Source of the DNA: Rhizobiales bacterium GAS188
Lineage (GTDB): Bacteria; Pseudomonadota; Alphaproteobacteria; Rhizobiales; Beijerinckiaceae
DNA length: 64,000 bases
Assembly (NCBI GenBank): GCA_900104855.1
Contig: FNSS01000001.1
Coordinates: 4,216,001-4,280,000, forward strand
Direction of reading: 5' to 3'
The notes under the pieces are model-generated. The model was not told the DNA's origin, did no database searches, and worked only from the letters and a program-made list of their open reading frames with translations. The position numbers and the translations under genes are program-made. Positions 26,000 to 35,944 of the stretch are shown here, one piece after another (the first letter of the stretch is position 1; each line of letters opens with the position of its first letter).

Positions 26000-27185
26000 G
26001 CCTCAGGAGCAGGAACACCAGGGCGGCAGCGATGGCCACGCCCGACATGATCAGCGGCAAGGGCAGCGCCGAGCCTCCGAGCGTCATGCCGACGCCGGCG
26101 CCGACCAGCGCCGAGAAGGTCATCTGCACCACACCAAGGCAGGAGGAGGCGGCTCCTGCCCGATCCGGAAAGGGCGCCATCGCGGCCGCCAGCGCCTGCG
26201 GCAGGATGAGGCCGACGCCGGCGAGGTAGAGCATCACGGGCAGCACCACCACCGCCGCCGAGTGGGGACCGAAAGCGACGCCGATCAGCATCGTCAGCGA
26301 GCCGATGATGAGGAGCGGCACGCCGATCGCCATGGTGCCGTCGAGGCCGCGCGTCAGGGAATAGCGCGCCGCCAGCATCGAGCCGGTGACGAAGCCGATG
26401 ACGTTGAACGCGAAGGTGAGCGCGAAGGCGATCTCGGAGAGCCCGTAGACGCCTTGCAGGATGAAGGAGCTCGCGGAGATGAAGCAGAACAGCCCGGCAT
26501 AGACCAGCGACACCAGGGCCACATAGGCGCAGTAGACGCGGTTGCGCACCAGGCCGCCGAAGCTACGCACGATGCCGAAGGGCGAGATGGAATGCGGTGA
26601 ACGCGCCTTCAAGGTCTCGGGCATGGCGGTCGCCACCACATAGGCGAGGCCGAGCCCGACCAGGACCATGACGGTGAAGATCGAGCGCCAGCCGGCGAGG
26701 TCATGCATGATGCCGCCGAGGACAGGCGCGATCGCCGGCACGACGCCCATGATCATGCCCATGCGCGCCATCTCGCGCCCGGCGCGCGGCCCTTCATAGA
26801 GATCGCGGACGATGGCGCGTGCGATGACGATCGGGCCGCAGGCCGCGACAGCCTGCACGAAGCGGGCGAGGATGAGGAGCTCGATCGAGCGCGTGAAGGC
26901 GCAGGCCGCCGAGGCGACCACATAGAGGGCAAGGCCCGTGAGCAAGACCGGCTTCCGTCCATAGCGATCGGAGAGCGGGCCGTGGAAGAACTGGCCGACC
27001 GCGAAGCCCGCCAGGAACGCCGACAAGGTGAGCTGCACATGCGACGGGTTGGTGCCGAGCTCGCGGGCGATCGCCGGCATGGAGGGCAGATACATGTCGA
27101 CAGACAATGGCCCCATGGCGGTCAACAGCGCCAGCACTGCCGTCAGGCCCAGGGAATTGGGACGTAAGTTCGGACGCAATCGCAT
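25983..27185 (-). CDS. Bcr/CflA family multidrug efflux MFS transporter
   Basis: A 12-TM major facilitator of about 400 residues. TM1-2 carries the DHA1/Bcr signature (LSVDMYLPSMPAIARELG) followed by the MFS loop GPLSDRYGRKPVLL; motif C-like glycines are in GMIMGVVPAIAPVLGG. A basic C-terminus (LLLRRMKRE) ends the protein. I start at the ATG at 27185; a TTG five codons upstream is the alternative. It exports small drugs or dipeptides by proton antiport (family knowledge). The stop region is triplicated (see repeat). Confidence 0.9.
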   Translation of the reverse strand: MRLRPNLRPNSLGLTAVLALLTAMGPLSVDMYLPSMPAIARELGTNPSHVQLTLSAFLAGFAVGQFFHGPLSDRYGRKPVLLTGLALYVVASAACAFTRSIELLILARFVQAVAACGPIVIARAIVRDLYEGPRAGREMARMGMIMGVVPAIAPVLGGIMHDLAGWRSIFTVMVLVGLGLAYVVATAMPETLKARSPHSISPFGIVRSFGGLVRNRVYCAYVALVSLVYAGLFCFISASSFILQGVYGLSEIAFALTFAFNVIGFVTGSMLAARYSLTRGLDGTMAIGVPLLIIGSLTMLIGVAFGPHSAAVVVLPVMLYLAGVGLILPQALAAAMAPFPDRAGAASSCLGVVQMTFSALVGAGVGMTLGGSALPLPLIMSGVAIAAALVFLLLRRMKRE

Positions 27186-27367
27186 TTCGGTTCTCGTCAA
27201 TGGATCGATGCCGAGGGATGCATCTCACCCTTCCGCCAAACCGATTCATGGTTTCAAGAGGTAATTTGCCGGCCTGTCGTCGGCTTGCGGCCGATCAGGC
27301 CCTGACGATGGCTCTTACAGGGAATCGCAGAAGCACGCCACGCGCGCATATCTTTGGCGCCGGCGCC

Positions 27368-27424
27368 CACCTCTCCCCCTGCGGCAGAGGTCGATCCGAG
27401 CCGCCAGGCGAGGATCGGGTGAGC
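27368..27424. repeat. Solo half of the family C palindromic repeat
   Basis: Starts CACCTCTCCCC and continues through GAGGTCGATCCGAGCC and CAGGCGAGGATCGGGTGAG, nearly identical to the left half of the element at 43876-44040. The right arm is missing. With the inverted repeat at 27471-27533 it makes up the recognisable content of the 427-bp gene-free stretch 27186-27612; a 12-bp direct repeat (AAGGGATGGTCG) also occurs near 27568 and 27598, next to the IS110 gene. Confidence 0.7.
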
Positions 27425-27470
27425 AACTGTGATTTTGGGCTCCCGATTATGTCATTGGGCCAGCGGTCTC

Positions 27471-27533
27471 GGGACCGTCAATGACGCTTCGCGCCGCCTG
27501 CGGCGGTGGCCTGCGGCCATCATTGACCGTCCC
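27471..27533. repeat. 14-bp inverted repeat next to the IS110 element
   Basis: Arms GGGACCGTCAATGA (27471-27484) and TCATTGACCGTCCC (27520-27533) match with one mismatch, enclosing GC-rich smaller dyads (GCCGCCTGCGGC). It resembles a dispersed intergenic palindrome and may mark the IS insertion neighbourhood. Confidence 0.6.
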
Positions 27534-27612
27534 TGCGAGCGCTGGCCTTCGGAGGCGCAGGTCGGGACGAAGGGATGGTCGCTCGCCGGTCGAACCAAGG
27601 GATGGTCGGGGG

Positions 27613-28720
<1,108 letters not shown>

Positions 28721-28833
28721 TGGCACATTTTCAAGACACAAGGGGGGCAGCGCCGGCTTTGGGCGGACCCGCTGGCGTTCAGGAGAGCTGCGCATCCCTA
28801 ACGCAGGCGGGCGAGGTGAGCCGCTGGTTAGGC

Positions 28834-29577
28834 TCAGCCATAACGGTGCAATTGGACGCCGTATCGCTTCATCCAGGCCTCGGCATCGTCGGTGCGGCGA
28901 CACAACAGGTGCGTGAGGCGCCAGAAGCGGTGGGAATGGTTGAGCTCGCGCAGATGCGCCACTTCATGCGCGGCGAGATAATCGAGCACGAAGGGCGGTG
29001 CCAGGATCAGCCTCCAGGAGAAGGACAAAGTGCCGTTCGCCGAGCAGGAGCCCCACCGGCTCTTGGTGTCCTTGATGGAGATGCGGCGCGCCGCCACCTT
29101 GGCTGCGGCCACATGGCGCTCGACGGCGGCTTCGAGATCGCGGCGCGCCTCGCGCTTCAGGAAGTCGGTGACGCGGCGCGCCACATGCTCGGGGGAGCCC
29201 GGCACTTCGAGGATGCGCACCTCGCCGACCCGCTTGGCCCGCACCAGGCCGCGTAGCGCCCCGGTTTCGATGATGTGGTGATCGATGCCGCGGATGGGCA
29301 CGGTCTTGCCCGCCCTGAACGGGATCTGGGCCGGAAGCCGCGCCAGCCTCGTGGCGAGCCAGCCCGCATGCCGGGCCGCGAAATCGGCGGCGACCGCCAG
29401 ATTGCCGCGGCTCGGGACCGTGAGGATGGGATCGGAGGTTCCCGCCCTGATCCGCAGCGTGATGCGCCTGGCCCGAGACGAGCGCGTGACCGCCACGCGA
29501 TAAGTGACCCCGTCATGGGCGATATCGATGAAGCCCGGCGCCGTGGGCGACTGCCTGAATTGCTTGATCGTTGCCAT
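28834..29577 (-). CDS. YgjP-like M48 metallopeptidase domain protein
   Basis: A 247-residue member of the YgjP/DUF45 family. The zinc motif is HEVAH (His204, Glu205, His208) within YLAAHEVAHLRELNHSHRFW, with His216 a probable further ligand. The conserved SRWGSCSANGTLSFSWRL (173-190) is diagnostic of YgjP-like proteases, as is the N-terminal half rich in basic beta-strand sequence. Cytosolic; substrate unknown. An AT-rich gap (29578-29704) upstream separates it from phaZ. Confidence 0.88.
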   Translation of the reverse strand: MATIKQFRQSPTAPGFIDIAHDGVTYRVAVTRSSRARRITLRIRAGTSDPILTVPSRGNLAVAADFAARHAGWLATRLARLPAQIPFRAGKTVPIRGIDHHIIETGALRGLVRAKRVGEVRILEVPGSPEHVARRVTDFLKREARRDLEAAVERHVAAAKVAARRISIKDTKSRWGSCSANGTLSFSWRLILAPPFVLDYLAAHEVAHLRELNHSHRFWRLTHLLCRRTDDAEAWMKRYGVQLHRYG

Positions 29578-29704
29578 GTCCCGAGCATGCCCGAGCTTTG
29601 ATGATTCGTCAGCCTATTTTTGAACGAAAAGAGAACAAAAATTGAGTGGTAGTGGTCTGGTCAGCACTCCGTAGCTTTGCTAAGCTAAACGATTATGACC
29701 TCGT

Positions 29705-30988
29705 TCAGGACACCCGCCTGAGGCGTGGAACACTAATCTTTTCAGCAACTTGATCTTGTTCCATGGCGAGGACGAACTCCTCGATGCGCGGCACGATCTC
29801 GTTGCGGAAACGCGAGCCGTTGAACACGCCGTAATGCCCGACGCGCGTCTGCAGGTGGTGGACGCGTTTTCCAGACGGGATATTGGCGCACAGACGCTGG
29901 GCGGCGAGCGTCTGGCCGACGCCGGAAATGTCGTCATTCTCGCCTTCGATGGTCATCAGCCCGGTGCGCTTGATATCGGCGAGGTTCACGGCCTTGCCGC
30001 GATGCGTCATCTCGCCCTTCGGCAGGAGATGGTTGACGAAGACGCGGTCGACCGTCTCGAGATAGAACTCCGCGGTCAGGTCCATCACGGCGAGATACTC
30101 GTCGTAGAACTCACGATGCTTCTCGGCCGAGTCGCCGTTATCCTGAACGAGATTCTTGTAATAATCCCAGTGGGCTGAGAGGTGGCGGTCGAGATTCATC
30201 GCCATGAAGCCGGAGAGCTGCATGAAGCCCGGATAGACCTCGCGCATCATGCCCGGATAGGGGAAGGGCACGCGCGTGATGCAATTGCGGCGGAACCATT
30301 CCATGCCGCGCTCCTCGGCGAGCACATTAACCGCGGTCGGGCTCTCGCGCGTGTCGATCGGCCCGCCCATCAGGATCATGGAGGCGGGGGAGGCCGGATC
30401 CTTGATGGCTTCCATGCAGGCGACGGCCACCGAAACCGGCACCGAAGGCTGGCAGACCGCGATCACATGCGTTTTGGGGCCCAGATCGCGCAGCATGGCG
30501 ATGACGTAGTCGACATAATCGTCGAAGCCGAAATGCCCCGCCGTCAGCGGCACCATGCGGGCATCCGACCAATCGGTGATGTGGACATCGTGTCTGGGAA
30601 GCAGGGCCTCGACGGTGCCGCGCAAAAGCGTGGCGTAATGGCCCGACATCGGCGCGACGATCAACAGTTTCGGCTGTCTCGCGGCGGAAACAGGCAAGTC
30701 GCGCACGAAACGAATCACCCGGCCGAAGGGGCGTTCCCAGACGATCTCCTCGCTCACGGCGACGGTTTCGCCCTCCACCACCGTGGTGGCCAGGCCGAAT
30801 TCGGGCTTCTCATAGCGACGCGTGGTGCGCTCGAAAACATCGCAAGCCGCCGTCACGGACCGCCCCATTGGCGTCCAAGACACTGGATTTGCGGGGTTTT
30901 TGAAGAAAAGTCGGGTTGCCTCGGTGGCAGCTCGGGCGGGCCCGATCAAGGCCAAGGAGGCCTCGTGCAGGAAATAGGATAATTCCAT
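29705..30988 (-). CDS. phaZ: Intracellular polyhydroxyalkanoate depolymerase
   Basis: A 427-residue PhaZ of the intracellular short-chain type. It begins MELSYFLHEA and carries the region IVAPMSGHYATLLRGTVEAL (110-129). The active-site motif has Cys179 in VCQPS in place of a serine, as in PhaZa1 of Ralstonia eutropha, and the conserved HxQTRVGHYGVFNG segment near the C-terminus contains the catalytic His. It degrades stored PHB granules. ATG at 30988 with GAGG 8 bp upstream; the 34-codon longer frame is unlikely. Monocistronic. Confidence 0.94.
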   Translation of the reverse strand: MELSYFLHEASLALIGPARAATEATRLFFKNPANPVSWTPMGRSVTAACDVFERTTRRYEKPEFGLATTVVEGETVAVSEEIVWERPFGRVIRFVRDLPVSAARQPKLLIVAPMSGHYATLLRGTVEALLPRHDVHITDWSDARMVPLTAGHFGFDDYVDYVIAMLRDLGPKTHVIAVCQPSVPVSVAVACMEAIKDPASPASMILMGGPIDTRESPTAVNVLAEERGMEWFRRNCITRVPFPYPGMMREVYPGFMQLSGFMAMNLDRHLSAHWDYYKNLVQDNGDSAEKHREFYDEYLAVMDLTAEFYLETVDRVFVNHLLPKGEMTHRGKAVNLADIKRTGLMTIEGENDDISGVGQTLAAQRLCANIPSGKRVHHLQTRVGHYGVFNGSRFRNEIVPRIEEFVLAMEQDQVAEKISVPRLRRVS

Positions 30989-31163
30989 CAGGCGAACCTC
31001 ATGCGTGACCGCGGACGAAAGCGCCGCGTCCGGTGCGCGGAGGCCGCCAGCAAGAGAGTAAGATAGCGGCTCGATGCCGCATTGCAACATCGAGCCTTGC
31101 GTCAGGCACGGGGCGGACCTGCGTTATTGTGGCATCCCGATGTCTAAAGAATGTTCAACATCG

Positions 31164-31185
31164 CGTCATTCGCCCGTCATTCGCC
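31164..31185 (-). repeat. Perfect 11-bp tandem duplication of the ABC permease stop region
   Basis: GGGCGAATGAC occurs twice in direct succession on the minus strand. The first copy contains the gene's TGA (31177-31179), the second an additional TGA (31166-31168) in another frame. Confidence 0.9.
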
Positions 31186-31995
31186 CATGGAGAGCAAGGA
31201 TCCGGCCCGCCGGGCGCTCGCCAGCAAGGCCCTGAACGCAAAGGCTCCGAGCACGATCCAGACGAGGTTGAGGGCGAAGGATTCGAGCATCAAGTCGACG
31301 CGGAAGCTATTGGCGACCAGCATGGCGCGCATCGCCTCGAACACATAGGTCGGCGGCAGCGCCCAGGCGATCGGCTGCAGGAAACCCGGCAGGGTCGTGA
31401 CCGGATAGGAGATGCAGGCGAAGGGCATCATGGCGAACATGGCGCTCCAGGCGATGGTCTCGGCGGCGAGCCCGTTGCGCAAGATGAGCCCCGAGGTGAC
31501 GAGCCCGACGCTCCAGCTCGTCAGCATCAGGTTGATGAACAGGAACGGGATGGCGAGGCTCAAGGCGGCGAGGTCGAAGCCGAAGAAGAGCGTGGCGATC
31601 AGCACTGCCGGCACGAGGCCGACCGTCAGCCGCAGGATGCTCATGATCATCAGCGAGACGACGAATTCGGCCGGCCGCAGCGGGCTCATCAGGAGATGGC
31701 CGAGATTGCGCGACCACACCTCCTCGAGAAAGCTCATGGAGAAGCCGAGCTGGCCGCGAAACAGCACGTCCCAGAGGAGGATGCCGCCGATCAGGGTGCC
31801 GGCCGCCAGCACCGGCAATTGCGAGGTGCGCCCGACATAGAGCTGCAGGAAGCTCCAGGTGAGGAGCTGCACGGTCGGCCAGTAGACGAGATCGATGACG
31901 CGCACCGGCGAGGCAGCCAGAAGATAGAGATGGCGCTGCACCATGGCGAAGACGCGCGCCGGCGAGAAGCTGCGCGTCGCGAGCTCGGCGCTCAT
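31177..31995 (-). CDS. ABC-2 type transporter permease
   Basis: A 272-residue permease with six hydrophobic segments (about 35-55, 62-80, 115-140, 143-165, 175-200, 235-258) and the ABC-2 pattern, including SRNLGHLLMSPLRPAEF in the coupling loop and a late PPTYVFEAMR. Its start overlaps the ATPase stop by 4 bp, so the two are translationally coupled and should form an exporter. The cargo is not evident from context. Confidence 0.9.
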   Translation of the reverse strand: MSAELATRSFSPARVFAMVQRHLYLLAASPVRVIDLVYWPTVQLLTWSFLQLYVGRTSQLPVLAAGTLIGGILLWDVLFRGQLGFSMSFLEEVWSRNLGHLLMSPLRPAEFVVSLMIMSILRLTVGLVPAVLIATLFFGFDLAALSLAIPFLFINLMLTSWSVGLVTSGLILRNGLAAETIAWSAMFAMMPFACISYPVTTLPGFLQPIAWALPPTYVFEAMRAMLVANSFRVDLMLESFALNLVWIVLGAFAFRALLASARRAGSLLSMGE

Positions 31996-32816
31996 GACTC
32001 GAGGCTCACGGCTTCGCTTTTCATGCCGCCGCGTCCGCGCGCCACGTCGAGGAACACCTCTTCGAGCGTCTCGCGCCCATAGCGGGCGATGAGCGCCTCC
32101 GGCGGCTCGTCATGCACGATGCGCCCGGTGCGCATGATGATCACCCGGTCGCAGAGCCGCTCGACCTCGCCCATATTGTGAGAGGCCAGCAGGATGGCGG
32201 CGCCGCGCCGGCGGCGGAACTCCTCGAGATGACCGCGCACCCAATCGGCGGTGTCCGGATCGAGCGAGGCCGTCGGCTCGTCGAGGAGCAGCAGATCGGG
32301 TTCGTTGATCAGCGCCTTGGCGAGCGCGGCGCGCGTCTTCTGCCCGGCCGAGAGCTGGCCGGTCCGCCGGTCGAGGAAGTCCACGAGGTCGAGCGCCCGG
32401 GCGAGCTCGTCGATACGCTGCTTCAGCCCAGTCACGCCATAGAGCTTGCCGAACACTGTGAGGTTCTGGCGCACCGTGAGCCGATGCGGCAGATCTGCAT
32501 AAGGGCTCTCGAAATTGATCCGGTGCAGCACCTTGTTGCGCTCATGGGCCATATCGGCCCCGAACACCTTCACCGAGCCTTGTGTCGGCGTCGTCAGCCC
32601 CATGATCATCGACAAGGTGGTGGTCTTGCCGGCGCCGTTGCCGCCGAGCAGGCCCACCACGCTGCCGGCTTCGACGCGGAAGCTCAGCGCATCGACCGCC
32701 GGCGCGCCGTCATAGATCTTGGTCAGGTTGTCGGCCTCAATGGCCGGCGGCGCTGGAGGCGTCATGCGAGAAACGACGGGGTTTGCGGGCGCCGCCGCCT
32801 CCGGATGAGCCTCCAT
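31992..32816 (-). CDS. ABC transporter ATP-binding protein
   Basis: A 274-residue ABC-2-type ATPase with Walker A GGNGAGKTT (58-66), signature LSAGQKTR (about 153-160), Walker [11 protein letters not shown] (about 173-182) and H-loop ASHNMGEVERL. The N-terminal 27 residues are low-complexity Pro/Ala, and an in-frame ATG (MTPPAPP) could be the real start. The signature has Ala-Gly in place of the usual Gly-Gly, which is common in this subgroup. Partner of the downstream permease. Confidence 0.92.
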   Translation of the reverse strand: MEAHPEAAAPANPVVSRMTPPAPPAIEADNLTKIYDGAPAVDALSFRVEAGSVVGLLGGNGAGKTTTLSMIMGLTTPTQGSVKVFGADMAHERNKVLHRINFESPYADLPHRLTVRQNLTVFGKLYGVTGLKQRIDELARALDLVDFLDRRTGQLSAGQKTRAALAKALINEPDLLLLDEPTASLDPDTADWVRGHLEEFRRRRGAAILLASHNMGEVERLCDRVIIMRTGRIVHDEPPEALIARYGRETLEEVFLDVARGRGGMKSEAVSLES

Positions 32817-32952
32817 CCTCGGCCGGCGACATCCCTGGATCTTTCCCAGGATGGTTTGGCCCTATATGCCAAAGCGCGACGCAGATAGCCATGGCGCCTG
32901 TCCGACAGGGTAGCGGCCATGCACTAGGATCGATGCCTCTGGAGGGCAGGCC

Positions 32953-33936
32953 ATGATGACGCTCGGCGAGATCGAGGAGGCGGCGCGGCTCGTGCACCGC
33001 CATATGCCGGCGACGCCGCAATATATCTGGCCGCTGCTCGGGGCGCGCTTCGGAGCTGAGATCGTCGTCAAGCACGAGAACCATACCCCGGTCGGCGCCT
33101 TCAAGCTGCGCGGCGGCATCGTCTATGTCGAGCGTCTCAAGCGCGAGCGCCCCCAGGTCAAGGGCATCGTCAGCGCGACGCGCGGCAATCATGGCCAAAG
33201 CCTGGCGCTGGCGGGGCGCATCTTCGGGGTGCCGGTGGCGATCGTGGTGCCGCACGGCAATTCGGTCGAGAAGAATGCCGCCATGCGGGCACTTGGCGCC
33301 GAGCTGATCGAGACCGGCAGCGATTTCGACGATGCCAAGGAGGCTGCAGGCAAGCTCGCCGCGGAGCGCGGCTTCGAGTTCGTGCCTTCCTTTGCGCCGG
33401 ACTTGGTGAAGGGCGTCGCCACCTATGCGCTCGAGCTCTTCGGCGCCCATGGCGATATCGACACGCTCTACGCGCCCATCGGCCTCGGCTCCGGCATTTG
33501 CGGGCTGATCGCTGTGCGCGACGCTATGGGGCTGAAGACGCGCATCGTCGGCGTCGTGCCCGAGCGCGCCAATGCCTATCGCCTGTCCTTCGATGCGGGG
33601 CGAGTGGTGCCAGTCAACTCGCTGTCGACCTTCGCCGACGGCGTCGCGGTCCGCGTGCCCGACGCCCAGGCCCTGGCGCTCATCCGCAAGGGGGCGGAGA
33701 GGGTCGTCGAGGTGAGCGAGGACGAGATCGCCGAGGCCATCCGCGTCCTGCATGAGGATACCCACAACATGGCCGAAGGCGCAGGCGCTGCGGCACTCGC
33801 GGCTCTCGCCAAGGACGCACGCGCGCAAAAGGACGCCGGCAGGCGCAAGGACGCAAAGCTCGCCGTCATCCTGTCGGGCGGCAATATCGACCGGGCGCTC
33901 GCCGCCAAGGTTCTCGCCGGCGGAACACCAGGATAG
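32953..33936 (+). CDS. PLP-dependent threonine/serine dehydratase-like enzyme
   Basis: A 327-residue fold-type II PLP enzyme. The cofactor lysine is Lys51 in PVGAFKLRGG, the glycine-rich phosphate loop is GLGSGICG near 181, and the C-terminal SGGNID is typical of threonine ammonia-lyases. No ACT regulatory domain is present, so this is the short catabolic form. Threonine, serine or a beta-hydroxy amino acid are possible substrates. It is divergent from the ABC transporter; the 136-bp gap has no clear promoter. The stop is 9 bp before sixA. Confidence 0.88.
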   Translation: MMTLGEIEEAARLVHRHMPATPQYIWPLLGARFGAEIVVKHENHTPVGAFKLRGGIVYVERLKRERPQVKGIVSATRGNHGQSLALAGRIFGVPVAIVVPHGNSVEKNAAMRALGAELIETGSDFDDAKEAAGKLAAERGFEFVPSFAPDLVKGVATYALELFGAHGDIDTLYAPIGLGSGICGLIAVRDAMGLKTRIVGVVPERANAYRLSFDAGRVVPVNSLSTFADGVAVRVPDAQALALIRKGAERVVEVSEDEIAEAIRVLHEDTHNMAEGAGAAALAALAKDARAQKDAGRRKDAKLAVILSGGNIDRALAAKVLAGGTPG

Positions 33937-33945
33937 AATAGCGCT

Positions 33946-34473
33946 ATGAAACGCCTCCTCTTGCTACGTCACGCGAAATCGGCAAGGCCCGCGGGCATCT
34001 CCGATCACGTAAGGCCGCTCGCCCAGCGGGGGCGCGACGATGCGCGCAGCATGGGACGCTATCTGCGCCAGGAGATGCTGCTGCCGAACCTGGCGCTGGT
34101 CTCGACCTCGACCCGCACGCGCGAGACCGTCGAGATCCTGTTCCGCGAATATGGAGAAAGCCTCGCCATGCGCTTCGAAGAGCGCCTCTACGAGGCACCG
34201 GCCGTGCGGCTCCTGGCCGTCATCGCCGAGACCCCGGCCGAGCTCGACACGCTCCTGCTGGTCGGCCACAACCCCGGAATGGCCGATCTCGCTCAGCGCC
34301 TCGCCGGCCATGGAGACCGCTACGCCTTCGCCAGGATGCGCGTGAAATTTCCGACTTGCGCCCTCGCCGTACTCGACCTGCCGGGCGATGGCTGGCGAAG
34401 CCCCGCCGTGGGATCGGCGCGGCTCGACCGTTTCGTCACGCCGAAGAGCCTCGGCGCCGATACCGACGATTGA
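33946..34473 (+). CDS. sixA: Phosphohistidine phosphatase SixA-like protein
   Basis: A 175-residue histidine phosphatase. The RHAKS motif at 8-12 has nucleophile His9 and Arg8, and the second histidine is in LLVGHNPGM near 106. This is the size and order of SixA, which removes phosphate from histidine of HPt or NPr proteins. It starts 9 bp after the dehydratase stop and precedes the ycjX homologue by 14 bp, so the four genes 32953-37024 could form one transcript. Confidence 0.9.
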   Translation: MKRLLLLRHAKSARPAGISDHVRPLAQRGRDDARSMGRYLRQEMLLPNLALVSTSTRTRETVEILFREYGESLAMRFEERLYEAPAVRLLAVIAETPAELDTLLLVGHNPGMADLAQRLAGHGDRYAFARMRVKFPTCALAVLDLPGDGWRSPAVGSARLDRFVTPKSLGADTDD

Positions 34474-34487
34474 GCGCAAGCGCCCGC

Positions 34488-35933
34488 ATGACGGCAACAC
34501 CAGGAGTCTTCGACGAGGCGGTCGCTGCTGCTCGCTCGCTTGCCGAGGCCGCTTCCAGCTGGTGGTCGCCGCGGCTGCGTCTCGGGGTGACCGGGCTGTC
34601 GCGCGCCGGCAAGACGATCTTCATCACCGCCTTCGTGCAGGCCTTGGTTGCGGGCGGGCGCCTGCCGATGTTCGCCGCGCAGGCGCAAGGGCGGATCAGG
34701 CGCATTGGCCTCACCTTGCAGCCCGACGATGCCGTGCCCCGCTTCGCCTATGAGGAGAACCTCCTCGCCATGTCGGGCGCCGAGCGACGCTGGCCGGACT
34801 CGACAAGGCGCATCAGCGAATTGTCGATCGAGATCGAATATGAGAGCAACCTCTCCTGGTTCGGTGGCGCGCGCCGGCTGACGGTCGACATCGTCGACTA
34901 CCCCGGCGAATGGCTGCTCGATCTGCCCCTGATCGAGCAGAGCTATGCGGAGTTCTGCAGGACGAGCTTGCAGGCGGCGCGCGAACCGGCCCGCCAGGCT
35001 CTGTCGGCGCAGTGGCTCGCGAGCCTCGAAGGCCTCGACCCGCAGGCCAAGGCCTCGGAGACGCAGGCGATAGCGGCGGCGGACGCTTTTCGGCGCTATT
35101 TGGTCGCGGCGCGCGCCGAGCCGCATACGCTGTCGCTGCTGCCGCCCGGCCGCTTTCTGATGCCGGGCGATCTCGAAGGCTCGCCCGCCCTCACTTTCGC
35201 GCCGCTCGTTCTCGACGACGATGCGCCGCCACCCGGCTCGCTCGCGGCCCTGATGGAAAGCCGCTTCGAGGCTTACAAGAAGCATGTGGCGCTGCCCTTC
35301 TTCCGCGATCATTTCGCGAGGCTCGATCGCCAGATCGTGCTGGTCGATCTGCTGACGCCGTTGAATGCGGGCGCGAACGCCGTCGCCGATCTCGAGGCGG
35401 CGCTCGACCATGTGCTCGCCGCCTTCAGGGTCGGGCGCAATTCGGTGCTGTCTGCGCTGTTCGCGCCGCGCATCGAGCGCGTCCTGTTCGCCGCCACCAA
35501 GGCGGATCGCCTGCACCATACGAGCCATGACCGCCTCGAGGCCATTCTCGGCCTCCTGGTCGGGCGCGCCTTCCGCCGTGCCAGCGACAGCGGGGCGAAG
35601 ACCCATGTGCTGGCGCTCGCGGCACTGCGCTCGACCCGCGAGGCGACGGTGCGCGACGGGCGTGCCACCTTGCCGGCCGTCATCGGCGTGCCCGAGGCCG
35701 GCGAAAAGATCGGCGGCGAGGTCTTCGACGGGGTTGCCGAAGCCGCCATCTATCCGGGCGATCTGCCGCCAGACCCGAAGACGGCGCTTGATGCAAAAGG
35801 CGGCCTCGATCTGCGCTTCTTGCGCTTCCGCCCGCCGCTCGTCGATCGCGACGGGTTGGGAAAGGCGAAGTCGGCGCCCCATATCCGCCTCGATCGGGCG
35901 ATCGAGTTCCTGATCGGCGACCGGTTGGCGTGA
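34488..35933 (+). CDS. ycjX: YcjX family GTPase/ATPase (DUF463)
   Basis: A 481-residue P-loop protein of the YcjX (DUF463) family. Walker A is GLSRAGKT (36-43) and the Walker B-like strand IVDYPGEWLLDL follows near 142-153. An Arg/Ala-rich insert (about 165-215) and a C-terminal domain with VLDDDAPP and LFAATKADRLHH (a TKAD guanine-specificity motif near 342) complete it. E. coli YcjX is envelope-stress (phage-shock) associated and pairs with membrane protein YcjF, as here. ATG at 34488. Confidence 0.92.
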   Translation: MTATPGVFDEAVAAARSLAEAASSWWSPRLRLGVTGLSRAGKTIFITAFVQALVAGGRLPMFAAQAQGRIRRIGLTLQPDDAVPRFAYEENLLAMSGAERRWPDSTRRISELSIEIEYESNLSWFGGARRLTVDIVDYPGEWLLDLPLIEQSYAEFCRTSLQAAREPARQALSAQWLASLEGLDPQAKASETQAIAAADAFRRYLVAARAEPHTLSLLPPGRFLMPGDLEGSPALTFAPLVLDDDAPPPGSLAALMESRFEAYKKHVALPFFRDHFARLDRQIVLVDLLTPLNAGANAVADLEAALDHVLAAFRVGRNSVLSALFAPRIERVLFAATKADRLHHTSHDRLEAILGLLVGRAFRRASDSGAKTHVLALAALRSTREATVRDGRATLPAVIGVPEAGEKIGGEVFDGVAEAAIYPGDLPPDPKTALDAKGGLDLRFLRFRPPLVDRDGLGKAKSAPHIRLDRAIEFLIGDRLA

Positions 35934-35944
35934 GGAGCCTGACC

